A DNA stretch of 64,000 nucleotides from Acorus gramineus (lineage: Eukaryota > Streptophyta > Magnoliopsida > Acorales > Acoraceae): NCBI GenBank assembly GCA_030737835.1, contig CM060849.1, positions 26,346,311-26,410,310 of the forward strand, written 5' to 3'. The notes under the pieces were generated by a model. It was not told the origin of the DNA. It did no database searches and worked only from the letters and a program-made list of their open reading frames with translations. The stretch's first letter is position 1, and each line of letters opens with the position of its first letter. The translations under genes and the position numbers were made by a program. This document shows positions 36,441 to 48,668 of the stretch, one piece after another.

Positions 36441-39400
36441 GTTGTTGTGGTTTGTTTGTTTTGTTTGGTGTGGGGTTGTTTTGCATCATTGCATGAGGCC
36501 TCTGCCATACCCCTGACACTCTTTATCGTATTGCCACTATGTAAATGATTTAAAATTATAATTTTATCCTTAACTGTGTAAATATTTAAAAAAAAAAATT
36601 TTTTTTGATATGTTTTATAAATATTAATTTATATAATAATAAACTCTTAAAATATATTTTGATGTATTTGTAATAAAAAATTAAATTTTATAATAATTAA
36701 TTAAAATGTAAATTCAGCCAAAAAAAAATAAAATAAAATAAAATGTTGACAATACAATAAAGATTTAATTAAAAATAAGTAGAAAATCTAAAAGCAAATG
36801 TTCTAATTGCATGTTGTAATAGAGGCCTTTCTTTATTGCTGGTGGTGCGTGGTTTGCATGTGGTCCCTGCCAACGCATTTAAATGTGGCAGGGAGTTTAA
36901 CTTGTTGGGTCCACACAGTACCACCCTCTGACACACCTATTCAAAGTGTGGTGTTACATAGTGTTTTTTTTTTTTTTTTTACGTTTCAATTTTAATCCCA
37001 TATATGCAATAAAAAATCATTAAAGTGATATATATATTAATAGATATACATTAATAAATTATTTTATATTTTTTATAAATACATTAATGCAATTCATTGA
37101 AACACATATTTCACTTTTTTTTATAAAAACACGTATATTATAATATTAGATATACTATTTTCAAAAAATTTAAAATAGATGTACAATTGAATTAGGACTG
37201 AAAAATGTGTTGTATGCAACTTTATCCTTACACAAATATTATTTTAATGAAAAATAGTTAGATTCGGTTTTTTTTATAGTTCAAAATTAAAATTTATTTA
37301 TTTATTTTTTTTAAATAGTAAACACTATTTAATAAAATATATATTTTGATAAAAAAAAATATATTTCTCATTTCTAGTTGAATGAACTTATTTTTACTAA
37401 AAAAATATTAATGATGTATTTTTAATTTCATTGGATTTTTAACAACATATATAAGATTTTAATTTGAATCGTAAAAAAATTAAGTGTAAGAACTAATTTT
37501 TTTATGTGTGGAAGAGAGGGGGGGGGGGTGTTTACTTTTTGGGTACTTATGCAAAATATAATATTTAGGAATAAGCTGTCTGAGCTAATGAAAATTTAAT
37601 TCAGTAACTAAAACCACTAATAATAAGAACCATTCTTTAATTTTTGGCAGGGTGGGGTTTTCTAACTTCTTGGGTTGCCCTGCCACACATTGGCACCCCT
37701 TTGCCACACATTAAACACACATTTTTTTAATGAGAAAATGTTAGGATAAGTTATTTTTAGCATAAAACTCAAATCAAACGTATTTTTATTTTTTTAAAAA
37801 TAATAAATATTATCTTATTTAATAATATATATATATTTTATTGAATTTCTAACAAAATATAGTAAAAAACACTATGCAGCAGTGCTCTTTATAATGTGTA
37901 GCAGGAGGGGGGTTGTGTTCCCAGGGGCCGGCCCATGGACAGTCATGGACCAGTCCAAACAGGTCCGATTGGGGCGCGCCAACGCATCAGACCACGACCT
38001 TAGTGTGCAGCCTGCCTCCGGCCCATCTTATGGCCTCGGTTGGGTTTGCACACTTCAAGCCAATTGATGATACTTAAAAGAAGTCTGAAAAAAAAAAAAA
38101 AGCATGAAAGTGTGATTACCAAAGAGAAAGGAGGAACCAATAATAAAAATAAAAAAGAAGAAAGAAGTAAGGAGGGCATGTTCATACCATACCTGATCAT
38201 ATTTCATATTTTTATGAATTTTATGAATTTACAATACGGTTGGATACAAATTAGTCGCCAATTCGCTAAAAGGAAGAGTAATTTTGGAACAACAAAAGAT
38301 TTGACCATTTTTGTCGTATTCACACTCCATTCAAAATAATTTTTGTTCTTCGTACATGAAAACGTCCATTCTCCTTCTATCTCAAAAAGGGTCACTTTAA
38401 AAATCGACATCCTTATGATATACAATCAAAGAAGTGAAGGGTAAAATTGAACCTATCAATATGAACACACGAGCGCATTTGATTTGAGGTGGCTTTTTTA
38501 TTATTACGTTCTAATGAAAATGATTAATAATAAAACTAAACAAAAAATCACATATCCATTATTTATACTAAAATAATTATAATATCATAATAACTTAATT
38601 CTCTATTTAAACGGGAGCTAGAACTGTTAAGATTTAAAATGATTTGGTATAGCTTTGGCTCCTTCTCCTGTCAGACTTAACTTGCATGGTTTTCCACATC
38701 TTCGATTTACTTCTCAAACTCGAGGTTGGGTTAGATTGTGGTTTGGTTGACTTTTTTTAAATTAGGGTTGAAATCTCACTAAGCTCCAACTTAATCCAAC
38801 CCGCCTGAGTAATGAATAAAGATAAAACATGCACAGTTCAATTATTAACATATTGAAATGGAGGAGTACGGATTTGGGTTAGCCCAACCTACAACTTAAT
38901 ATGCTTAATCTAAACACGTAATCTATCTAAAGATTCTAAACCGGAACTTAATCCAAACTTAAAGCCCACCTTTAACCGGCTGGTTTTATTGAAGTTCTGA
39001 CTAAACTTTCTGACTAGATTTTTTTGATTTGGACTCTACTTATGTGATATGTCCCCGGGTACTTAATAAAACAAAATGGTCTGGTTGGTTTTCAAAATAT
39101 CCAATCTAGATAATAAAATTAAAATTGAAATAATTACATAATTCAATAATTGCACTGTCCTTAAAAAAAATGATATCATTGTTTACCAATTTATCAAAAA
39201 CACGTAGCTATGATATATTGCAAAGGCGCTAATAAACTCGTGAATAGATAATCACATAGAAACTTTATGTTGACTATTCAGTGAGTGTCACATATATGGT
39301 TTAAAATAAATTAAAGTAAGCATGTATTGAACTTTTTTGTAAGTCACATCACAAATAATGTTTTCATAGTCATTTTTAACAATGTTATGTGACATATTTT

Positions 39401-40759
39401 TATTAGATAATGCAAAAATTGTTTGTGATTATCCCCGTAAAGAATCTAAACTCACTGTAGTGAAAGTGAATGGGATCTCGAACCTGTCCGGTCCAACAAC
39501 CCAAACTGTTCTATAAACGGGCCCAATGGATAACATAAGCTAGCCCAATTCATTGGCACACCAAATTTGAACCCACCCATGGATTTCATAAGCCAGCCCA
39601 ATTCATTGGCAAATCAAATTCGAGCCCACCCGCTTAATCCAGCTCATTAACCCAAACTCTGCACAAATATTAACCCTCGGTCCATTTTACGATTAACTCA
39701 AAACCGATTTCTCAACCGTCTATACAATACGCTATAAGAATGTTTGTTGTGATAAATACAGTATATACTTCAATCACAATCATGGGTGTTGCTTGCATGT
39801 TGCGCGGGGGCTCAGGGTGGAGGGGGGCTCACAAATCACAATCATGGAGTAGGTCAGGGTGATTCGGCTCGGAGATTATGTAAATATCTCTTCTACCAAA
39901 TTGCATCTCCTTTTAGCATTGTTCATTTTATTTTCTCTTCTCTTGCACATTTTGGACATTGCCTTTCTTCTAAGAATAAAATTGAAGCAGTTGCTTACCA
40001 TTTCTCTCTAATTTTTTTTCCAATAGCGCATTTTATAGGAATTAATTTTTTTTTCTTTTTTTACATAATAAAAAAAATATACTAGTTTATCAAAATATTT
40101 ATTTAACTTTCACATTATGTACTTGAATAGATGAATACATATATTTAAAACAAAAAATGACAGGGGCTGTGTACGAGATTGTACACATAATTGGACATAT
40201 TATTTTCCTCTCTCCATTGGTATAATTCCAATAGCGACCCAAGGGGCTAACATATAACATATATTTGTTCTTTGGGTGTTTCTATCACCAAATATCATCA
40301 TTTACAAAATATCATTGGACATATTAAATATGCAGTAGTTTCCAGCATCCGCCCAGTAATTCAAACATACAGAGGAATCAGATCCCTCTTGGTTTAGCAT
40401 TTAATAGTATAGATAAATGTCAAAAACTGTAAAGTAGAAAAGGAACAATGACTCCAAATATTCAATCACATATTAGATTAAACCAACCAGGGTTTGTGTA
40501 CTATAAATAATATGGATTGTGTACTATATTTCTCTAAGTATTAGCTTGAGACAAGTAAAACAGAGCAGCCAACATTGTTAACATGACGAGGGAGATGAAC
40601 TTAAGTAAATACAATTACGCAGACTGTTTCATGTGATAAAGTGGACATCAATAGACTTACTAGAGGCATGGTGACAAATTAGTAGAAAATCATTGTATTA
40701 GTGATTTGATGCCTTGAAAAATACAAAATGAAAACAATAATTAATCAAGAAATGATGAA

Positions 40760-41830
40760 ACAGTTTCACGTGATTAAGGTGCTTCCTCTTGGCTGCCTCT
40801 TTACCCAAAGGTAAGTTTTTAATATGCTAATATTCTCTTGTAAACTTTATTCTAGGTTCTTTTAACAATTATGATTTCATTGAAATGTTTTTCAATATTT
40901 GTATTAGACCAATGGAACATGAAATTATTGCTTTTTTTTTATTTATGGATGCAAAGATAAATATGATTGTTTGGGGCCTCATCATTTGCGTAGTAAGAAT
41001 CACCATTCCTCCTCTATCCAATTATAGAAGCTATTGTTTCTTGTTTTATTTGAGTGACGGTATTTGATTTTCTCTACACGTGATGAGTGCATGTACAAAA
41101 TTATTATCTAAAAGGCAATCAAGCAAGTTATTATGGTAACGTCATTGATATTGTTTTATCAAAACGCTTGAAAAGTAGAGAAGTATGTCAGTACTTTTAT
41201 GATATTAAGTTACATGATTTTAACAGCGAATGGACAGAGCTTTCTGATGAGTTCATCAATTTCTTCTCACAACTAGACTTTTATCTAGAGGTACGCTCCA
41301 GATAGATCTAAATTGACTATATTTTCTTTTCATTTTCTTGTGCATATGATAAGTGCTAACATGCGTAATCAATGATTTGTTTACAAAAGACATTTATGTT
41401 ATGATATAGAATTTAGTTGTCCTTATTTTTATATGTTTAAGAATGCATTTATGGAGGGGATGGATTATTTGCTCTTATCCTCCACACGGGTTTTCAATAC
41501 ATTATTCTACAAACAAATATGCAAGTCTATCAGAATACAAGTTTGGTGTGAGTTGCTTTGATGATAGACTATATTGTATATGGAATACTTGTGATGGATT
41601 GATATATAGAGGTGGGTGGAAGACTGCATATGTTGTCATGCCAAATACTAAAAATGAAGGAGTCCAGGATATATGACTCACCCCCAAAAATAGAAAATGA
41701 AGGAGTCCAGGATATATGACTCGGGTCAACAAAAAGAAGAAGAAGAAGAAGAAGAGGAAGATTGGCAACCCGCAGAAGAAGAAGCGAAGAAGAAGAAGAA
41801 GAAAAAAAAAACAAAAACAAAGTGGGTTGT
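40760..41830 (+). pseudogene. Copy-B-specific segment with gene-like ORFs
   Basis: Copy A has different sequence at this point (34100-34700). Three + strand open stretches look protein-like: 40764 onward (QFHVIKVLPLGCLFTQ), 41087-41305 (YYGNVIDIVLSKRLKSREVC, NSEWTELSDEFINFF) ending near a GT at 41291, and 41443-41676 (PPHGFSIHYSTNKYASLSEY, FGVSCFDDRLYCIWNTCDGL). I do not recognise the family. It may be a captured or decayed gene fragment with introns. It ends in a GAA/AAG trinucleotide tract (41731-41811) and a 28-bp direct repeat (near 41660 and 41697). Confidence 0.35.
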
Positions 41831-43002
41831 ATTATGTGTTTCCCTCCCTTAAATAAGGCAACCCTCACATTTTATTTCTAAAATAACCCTCTGATTGACA
41901 CCCCCAGGTTTGCATGCCATGGGCACATCTATCCCGAGTTCCCGACCCTAAAAAAAAAGAAAAAAAATTACATTAAATTTATTTTGTTTTGGGAAACAAT
42001 TAACCCCACCAACCCTCATCGAAAACCACTTCTCCCTGCTCTGTGCAACCAAAGAAAGAATGACGGGGTGGGTTTAGAATTTGATAGATATATAAAAGTT
42101 GGTGGGTTCAGAAAGTTTTGAAAAAAAAAAAAAAACATGTTTTGAAGTTTAAAAATATGCACTTATTTTTTGTTAAAATATGACAAAAATGATTTAAAAT
42201 TATAATTTTATCCTTAACTCTATAAATATTCATAAAAAATTAATAACTTAATTTTTGATATGTTTTATGAATATTAATTTATATAATAATAAACTCTTAA
42301 AATATATTTTGATGCATTTTTAATAAAAAATTAAATTTTATAATAATTAATTAAAAGATAAAAACAACCCAAAAAAATAAAAATATGATAAAGATTTAAT
42401 TAAAATAGTAAAGTTGTGTTTTCTTCCATCGCAGAAAGCCCCCTTTATTTGCTGCCTTTATTGTCAGGGGGGGTTTTAAAATTATGATTTTATCTTTAAG
42501 TTTATAAATATTTTAAAAAAATCAAATAATCAATTATTAATTTGTTTTATGAATATTAACTTATATAACAATGAACCTTTTAAATGTGTTTGATACATTT
42601 TTAATAAAAATTACGTTACACAATAATTAATTAAAAATTAAAAACAGTTAAAAAAATGATAATATAATAAAGATTTAATTAAAATAATAAAATTATGTTT
42701 CTTTTTATTTTAATAAAAAAATCTAAAAGCAAATGTTCTAATTGCATGTTGTAATAGAGGCCTTTCTTTATTGCTGGTGGTGCGTGGTTTGCATGTGGTC
42801 CCTGCCAACGCATTTAAATGTGGCAGGAAGTTTAACTTGTTGGGTTGGCCCTGCCACACAGTACCAACCCCTGACGCACCTATCAAAAGAGTGGTGTTCC
42901 ACATTTTGTTATTTTGGCTTCAATTTTAAAAAAATTAATTATTAAAGTGATATATATATTAATAAAATATATATATCAATAAAAAAATTTATATTTTTTT
43001 TA

Positions 43003-43282
43003 AGGGATTTTTAGTTTTAAGTCCCTGTAAACTATATGATTTAGTGATCGATCCCTCCCTTCTTCATATTTTGGTTTAAGTTTCTAAATTTTAAAGGTAT
43101 GTTTCTTTTTAGTCCTTCTCAGGGATTAAAAAGAAAATCAAATAATTTAGGGATAAGTCCTTGGGAGGGACTAAAAAGAAACATACCATTTAAATTTGAA
43201 AACTTAAACTGAAATATGAAGAAGTGAGGGATCAATCACTAAATCATATAGTTTATGAGGACTTAAAACTAAAAATCCCTTT
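43003..43282. mobile_element. Near-perfect foldback MITE (copy B only)
   Basis: The arms of about 135 bp are almost exact inverted repeats: left AAGGGATTTTTAGTTTTAAG, right end CTTAAAACTAAAAATCCCTT. They share CTATATGATTTAGTGATCGA-like and GGTATGTTTCTTTTTAGTCC blocks with their complements. Copy A (near 37070) lacks it, so it inserted after the duplication or was lost from copy A. A half-copy lies at 50148-50310. Transcription would give a long hairpin suited to small-RNA processing. Confidence 0.85.
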
Positions 43283-44223
43283 TTTTAAATGCATGTATGG
43301 AATTCATTGAAACATATGTTTCATTTTTTTTTATAAAAACATGTACATTATAATATTATATGTACTATTTTCAAAAAATTTAAAATAGATGTAGAATTGA
43401 ATTAGGACTGAAAAATGTGTTGCATGTAACGTTATTCTTACACAAATATTATTTTAATGGAAAATAGTTAGATTCAGTTTTTTTTACAGTTCAAAACTCA
43501 ATTTTTTTTAAAAAATAATAAACACTATTTAATAAAATATATATTTTGATAAAAAAAAATGTATATCGTCTCATTTCAAATTGAATTAACTTATATTTAG
43601 TAAAAAATATTAATAATGTATTTTTAATTTCATTGAATTTTTAACAACATATATAAGATTGTAATTTGAACCTTAAAAAAACTAAGTGTAATAACTATTT
43701 TTTTATGGGTGGAAGAGGGAGGGGGCGTTAACTTTTTGGGTACTTATGCAAAATATAATTTTTAGGAATAAGCTGTCTGAGCTAATGAAAGTTTAATTCA
43801 ATGACTAAAACCATTAATTAGAACCGTTTTTAAATTTTTGGCAGGGTGGGGTTTTCTAACTTCTTGGGTTGCCCTGCCACACATTAAACACACATTTTTT
43901 TAATAAGAAAATGTTAAAATAAGTTATTTTTAGTATGAAACTCATATCACTTGTATTTTTATTTTTTAAAAATTAATAAATATAATCTTATGTAATGATA
44001 TATATATATTTTAGTGAATATTTAGCGAAATATATAAAATTGTTTGGACCGTAACAAAAAAAAAAATTATGTAGCAGTGCCCTTTATAATGTGTAGCAGA
44101 GGGAGGGGGGTTAATTCCTTGGGGCAGGAGTGGGCCCCTCCTCCTACTGTCAAGTGGGTTCCCAGGGGCCGGTCCATGGATAGTTTTGGACCGGTCCAAA
44201 CAGGTCAGACCACGACCTTAGAG

Positions 44224-44771
44224 TTAAGCCTGTTAATTATCCAAAAAAATATCTCTATTTAATCTGAATCTGTATCTGAAAATACAGAAAATATCTGATA
44301 TTTGAAAATTCATATCCGTATTCGAACCAAATTATCTGTATCCAAATTTTTTGGATTGGATTGGATATAAGCTATATCCAATCAGAACAATATTCATATT
44401 CGAATTGTTATTTTATTTATATATGTTAGAATTAGTTTCGACCCTTATATGAAAATCCAATGGCTCATGATGTAGACAAACCTATTTAACCATGTTGGAT
44501 ACTTGTTTAACTATATTATGATTTGTGTTTTTATGTCTTTGGTGGATACCTATTTAACCATGTTAGGATTTAAGATTTTATAAATTCTTTATATTTTAAT
44601 CTGGTTCGTATATTTCAGATATTATCTGAATCTGTATCTGGATTTTCTGATCGGATACGGATATGTGTTTTGGAATATCCGTCGGATATCGGATACGGAT
44701 ATTTTTTCAGATATCTAATTTGGATACAGATACGGGCCTATCCGATCTGTATCCATCCTATTGACAGGCCT
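44224..44771. mobile_element. hAT-like non-autonomous element 1 (copy B only)
   Basis: The 8-bp direct repeat CCTTAGAG flanks it exactly (44216-44223 and 44772-44779); copy A has the uninterrupted site near 38000. The ends are short inverted repeats: left TTAAGCCTGTTAAT, right end ATTGACAGGCCT. The interior is rich in GGATA/TATCC and GAATCTGTATCTG words that are partly self-complementary. An 8-bp duplication with ends of this type indicates the hAT superfamily. No transposase is present. Confidence 0.85.
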
Positions 44772-44957
44772 CCTTAGAGTGCAGCCCGCGTTCCGCCCAT
44801 CTTATGGCCTCACTTGGGTTTGCACACTTCAAGCCAAATGATGATACTTAAGATGAAGTCTGACAAAGGAAAAGAAATAGAGCATGGAGTGTGATTACCA
44901 AAGAGAGGAGAAACCGATAATAAAAAGAAGAAAGAAGAAAGGAGGGCATGTTCATAC

Positions 44958-45534
44958 TTGGCCTGTCAACGGGTCACAGGTTGACCTGAACCCGATTTAA
45001 TAAAAGGCATAAATACTCGACCTGAAAGATCCGAGAATCAAATCGGGTCAGATTTGAGTCCACCCCAACTCAATCCTATGGACCCGTTAGACCTGATTGA
45101 CCAAACCCAAATATGATGTATTTTTTTTTATTATTTATGATCCAACCTAACACTAAATATCCAACCAAACATTTATAATTAAATATTGAATAATCATTTA
45201 AAATTTTAAACATTTAAAATATTTTTATAACCTTTTGATTTCATGTAAAAGCATAATAATCCAAACCGTATTCCAAATGTTCCTTCATAAAACATTAAAA
45301 AATCAAAATAGTGAAGAACTATTTATAATACACTAGACTCTATTAAAAAGAAAAAAAATGAAGTCATTGTAGGCCCTTAAGAAGTTCATCAACCTCTTTC
45401 TGTCTGGCCTAAACTTGTTAATGGGTCGACTCGATCCGACCCGAGACCCGATATAGACTCAATCCAAAGAACTCAAAAATCAAACAGGTCGAGTCCGACT
45501 TGCACCTGGACCACCTGATCCGTTGAGAGACCTA
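44958..45534. mobile_element. hAT-like non-autonomous element 2 (copy B only)
   Basis: It is flanked by the exact 8-bp repeat GTTCATAC (44950-44957 and 45535-45542), while copy A is uninterrupted near 38180. The ends, TTGGCCTGTCAACGGGTC and a right end whose reverse complement is TAGGTCTCTCAACGGATC, resemble those of the neighbour at 44224 (GGCCTGTCAA core). The interior has many 'gacccga/tcgggtc'-type words and no ORF. A related but distinct hAT family member. Confidence 0.85.
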
Positions 45535-46347
45535 GTTCATACCATACCTGATCATATTTTTATGAATTTACTTGTTTGTCCCCTCATCAAAACAATACGG
45601 TTAGATACAAATTAGTCTGCCAATTCGCTAAAAGGGAAGAGTAATTTTGGAAAACAAAAGATTCGACCATTTTGTCGTATTCACACTCCATTCCAAAGAA
45701 TTTTTTTTCTTCATTCATGAAACGTCCATTTTCCTTTTATCTCAAAAGGGGTCACTTTTAAAAATCGACACCTTTATAATATACAATCAAACAAGTGGAG
45801 GGTAGAATCGAACCGATCAATATGAGCTCACAAGCGCATTTGATTTCATATGGAATGATGATAAAATGAGTGTTTAAAATGTTAGAATAAATAAGAATAT
45901 ATATATCATACTTAATTGATATAAAGTGATATAATTTTAAGTTATTTAAGATTATTTAACTTCTTTGAATATGTGAGCTCTACCTCTACTGTCAAATCAA
46001 TTGTTATCATCTTTTATAAATCAAATAGCCTACAGGTCAAATAATTTTTTTCAAGTTTATAAATTTTTATTCACATTTTATTTATATTTTATCAATAATT
46101 TATGCATAGTCAATCAAACAATAAAAATTTTATTACTATATTTTTCAACAAAAATAATTAATAACACAACCAAACATAAAAATTACGTATTCATTATCTA
46201 TATTAGAACAGTCATAGATATTAGAATACCTTAATTCTCTATCTAAACGGGAGCTAGAGTTGTTAAGATTGAAAATGATTTGGCAGAACTTTGGCTCCTC
46301 CTCCTGTCACACTTAATTTTCATGGTTTTGCACGTTTTCGATTTACT

Positions 46348-47640
46348 GATAAATATTACTGTTAACGAACCGAATTTCTATCAGCCTATGATTACAGTCA
46401 GAGCCGAATTGGGCTTGAAGCCCTTCGGCATGGTATGATGGGCCAGAAATTCACAAATTGAACCTAGAGTGGGCCTAGTGGGCCTCATCTTTTAAAAGAA
46501 AAAATATATATGATCCATTTTTGGTGAAAGTATACATAAATTTTTAATTTTTTTTGTGACCAAGTGGATCAACATAATTTATTAGAATATAAATTTTTAT
46601 TTTTGGTGAAAATATATATTTCATTGTACGAAGTATATTTTATGTAGAAATCCTTAATCATCTTTTTTTTTTTTTTTAATGTGGAATAGGTTTTTCAGTT
46701 TTTTCATGTTCCCAAGATTTCTACGTAAAGGCCACCAAGGTACCCCTTATCTGTTGGCTGGTCTCTTTCTCTTTCTTTCTTTTTGACATGTGAACTTTGT
46801 GGAGTGGCCTCTTAAATATGTGCTGGTAAGCATGAAAACTGACCTCATATAGTTGGACAAGACTTTATTGACACTAATGATTACTGGATGTTCATTTTTC
46901 ACATGGTTCTAGATACTCCAATTCTGAAGAAAAAAAAGTCCTTCAAATAATATTTTAAAATGATCACATTTGAATCATAGAAAACATTTTAAGGGAATTA
47001 GAAGGAGAAAGCAAGAAAGACATAGCCCAACACTTGAAAAAATTTAAAAACCAGAACCTGGATGGCTACTTCAAAATAGCTGCCCCTTCTTCAACGGCTA
47101 AAACCAACAAACCACCCAACAACCGCTTCCCAGAGATGGGATATGAAATTAGTATTTAATGTTGATCATTGCGAAGATTTATTGAGTTTTGTGATGATCA
47201 GTTGTGATAATTGGAAGTACAACTTTGGTATATGAATATCACATGCAATTTGGATTGTTATATATAGAGAAGATTTCTTAAATTTCAATATGATTGAAAA
47301 TTGATGAGATGTTTTGTGGCACATTATCGTAGTATATTTCATCGACAATTACATAGAAAAATTATTCATAAAAATTATCATTCCGATTTTGAGTACATCT
47401 CTGAATGTTTTATAATGAAAATCGATATCATATTACATCGTGTATTATCTTGAGCGTATTTCATGTGTTTTTCGACCAACACATCATTCATGAAACTAAA
47501 ACATGTGCAATGCATATGTGCTTCAACTAGTAAAAACACACGGGGAGAGTTGTAGAAATCTCAAAGTGAATTTCTTAACAATAAAATGTTGAGAGTGCAG
47601 CCCATCCTGACTTTTTTTTTCTTTCTTTCAATGATGAGTG
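46348..47640. other. Intergenic region after the duplication
   Basis: AT-rich, with a T tract near 46663-46678. No gene, RNA or delimited element is recognised. Confidence 0.5.
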
Positions 47641-47689
47641 ATTTTTGGAATTTTAAATTTTAAGCGGATCCATTTGATCATGCAGGGGT

Positions 47690-48200
47690 ACCAGGTGTTT
47701 GTTACGATTTCGGATCTTGGAATGCAATCAATCAAAGAAAATAAACAAACAAATTAAAGCAAAGACATAAAAAATTTACGTGGTTCGACAAATCTTACAT
47801 ACGTCCACGGAACCCACTGGATATCAATCCACTATCAATGAGAAGTTTTTACAATGGTCACACCGAAGATAAAAACCATAGAGCCTAATAAAAAATATGA
47901 GATGCTCTTTCTAACATCTCATTAGAGGTAAAAAAAATCAATACACGAAAGACACCTCAAAAAATCTTGCCTACGTCCGCGAGATGACCGCGAGCTGATC
48001 CCCGCGAGCTGACCGTAAAAAATCTTGCCTACGTCTGCGAGTTGACCACGAGCTAATCCTGGCGAGCACACCGAAAAAAATCTTGCATACGTCCGCGAGT
48101 TGATCGGGCAGTTCGATCCCTATAAATTCTGCGAGAAACTTGATCCTCGTCCGACCCTGCGTAGCATCAACAATCCTCTGCACACATCATCAGGCTCCAT
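47690..48200. repeat. Retroelement-like repeat with three ~57-bp units
   Basis: A unit starting AAAAAATCTTGCCTACGTC and containing GCGAG and GACC-GCGAGCTGA begins near 47959, 48017 and 48074. A more diverged forerunner lies upstream (TTTACGTGGTTCGACAAATC at about 47776). Sequence of the 'tacgtggttcg / acgtccacgg' type is common in non-coding parts of plant retroelements, but no LTR pair was found here. An open minus frame across it (48183-47971) is a repeat artefact. Confidence 0.5.
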
Positions 48201-48640
48201 AATATATAAAGGTGTTTTGTCATGATCATGTAATATGTACAATATCCGTTGATTCCAACAATTTGCTCACATTTCTAATCAACAGAGTCTAATGGAACTT
48301 TTGGTCACCTCGCACTAGAAAAAAAATCGAATATATATAACTTTTGATCAATCTTTTTATTCTCTTTTTGTCTTTTTCCGACACATGAGATCCAAGTTGT
48401 TGGGAAACGAAAGTTGCTTTTGTTTTTCTTTTTTTTTGAAAAATGATAATGGGTGGATCTTTCACTTTTTTGTTTATAAAAGAAGTACAGTTTAAAAAAA
48501 AACAAAATATAGAGGATTAACAAGGAGAGGAGATCTAAATAATGTTTAATTAGGAGATCTAATAAAGACATTCATCGGATCTCCATCCTTCCATCCCATG
48601 AAGCAATTAGAAGCGAATTCCTCTCTACTTGGACCGAGCA

Positions 48641-48668
48641 GCACAAGTCTCAGGCAGGAGACTTGTGC
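48641..48668. repeat. Perfect 11-bp hairpin
   Basis: GCACAAGTCTC (48641-48651) and GAGACTTGTGC (48658-48668) are exact inverted repeats with a 6-base loop. The hairpin is followed by a T-rich stretch. No gene is nearby and no role is assigned. Confidence 0.6.

Larger units (their letters stand above)
29921..38708. repeat. Tandem segmental duplication, copy A
   Basis: The block starts with ACTTCTCAAACTCAAGG and matches, in the same order and orientation, the block that starts at 38709 (ACTTCTCAAACTCGAGG). Aligned landmarks: 29921/38709, 31718/39166, 32000/39440, 32600/40140, 33942/40600, 34705/41840, 36784/42717, 37648/43841, 37897/44090 and 38160/44930. It ends in TTCGATTT, as copy B does. 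By eye the shared parts are close to identical, with scattered substitutions. Copy-specific insertions are listed separately. There is no intact gene. Confidence 0.85.
38709..46347. repeat. Tandem segmental duplication, copy B
   Basis: This is the second, directly adjacent copy of the block at 29921-38708. The left flank of copy A, the A/B junction and the right flank of copy B share only ACT at the breakpoints (29921, 38709, 46345), so the duplication looks like a microhomology-type event rather than recombination between long repeats. Copy B lacks the insertions at 30379 and 33063 of copy A. It carries its own foldback MITE (43003), two hAT-like insertions (44224, 44958) and a segment at 40760-41830. 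Confidence 0.85.

Noticed and set aside
36807-36995. ORF repeated at 42742-42945
   Set aside because: It is shared only because of the segmental duplication; it is short, its end differs between copies, and it has no domain.
37882-38340. + strand ORFs near 38 kb
   Set aside because: They fall inside the duplicated repeat block and are not kept open in copy B (44044-44262).
47971-48183. 70-codon minus-strand ORF
   Set aside because: It crosses the three ~57-bp repeat units and its sequence is internally repetitive.
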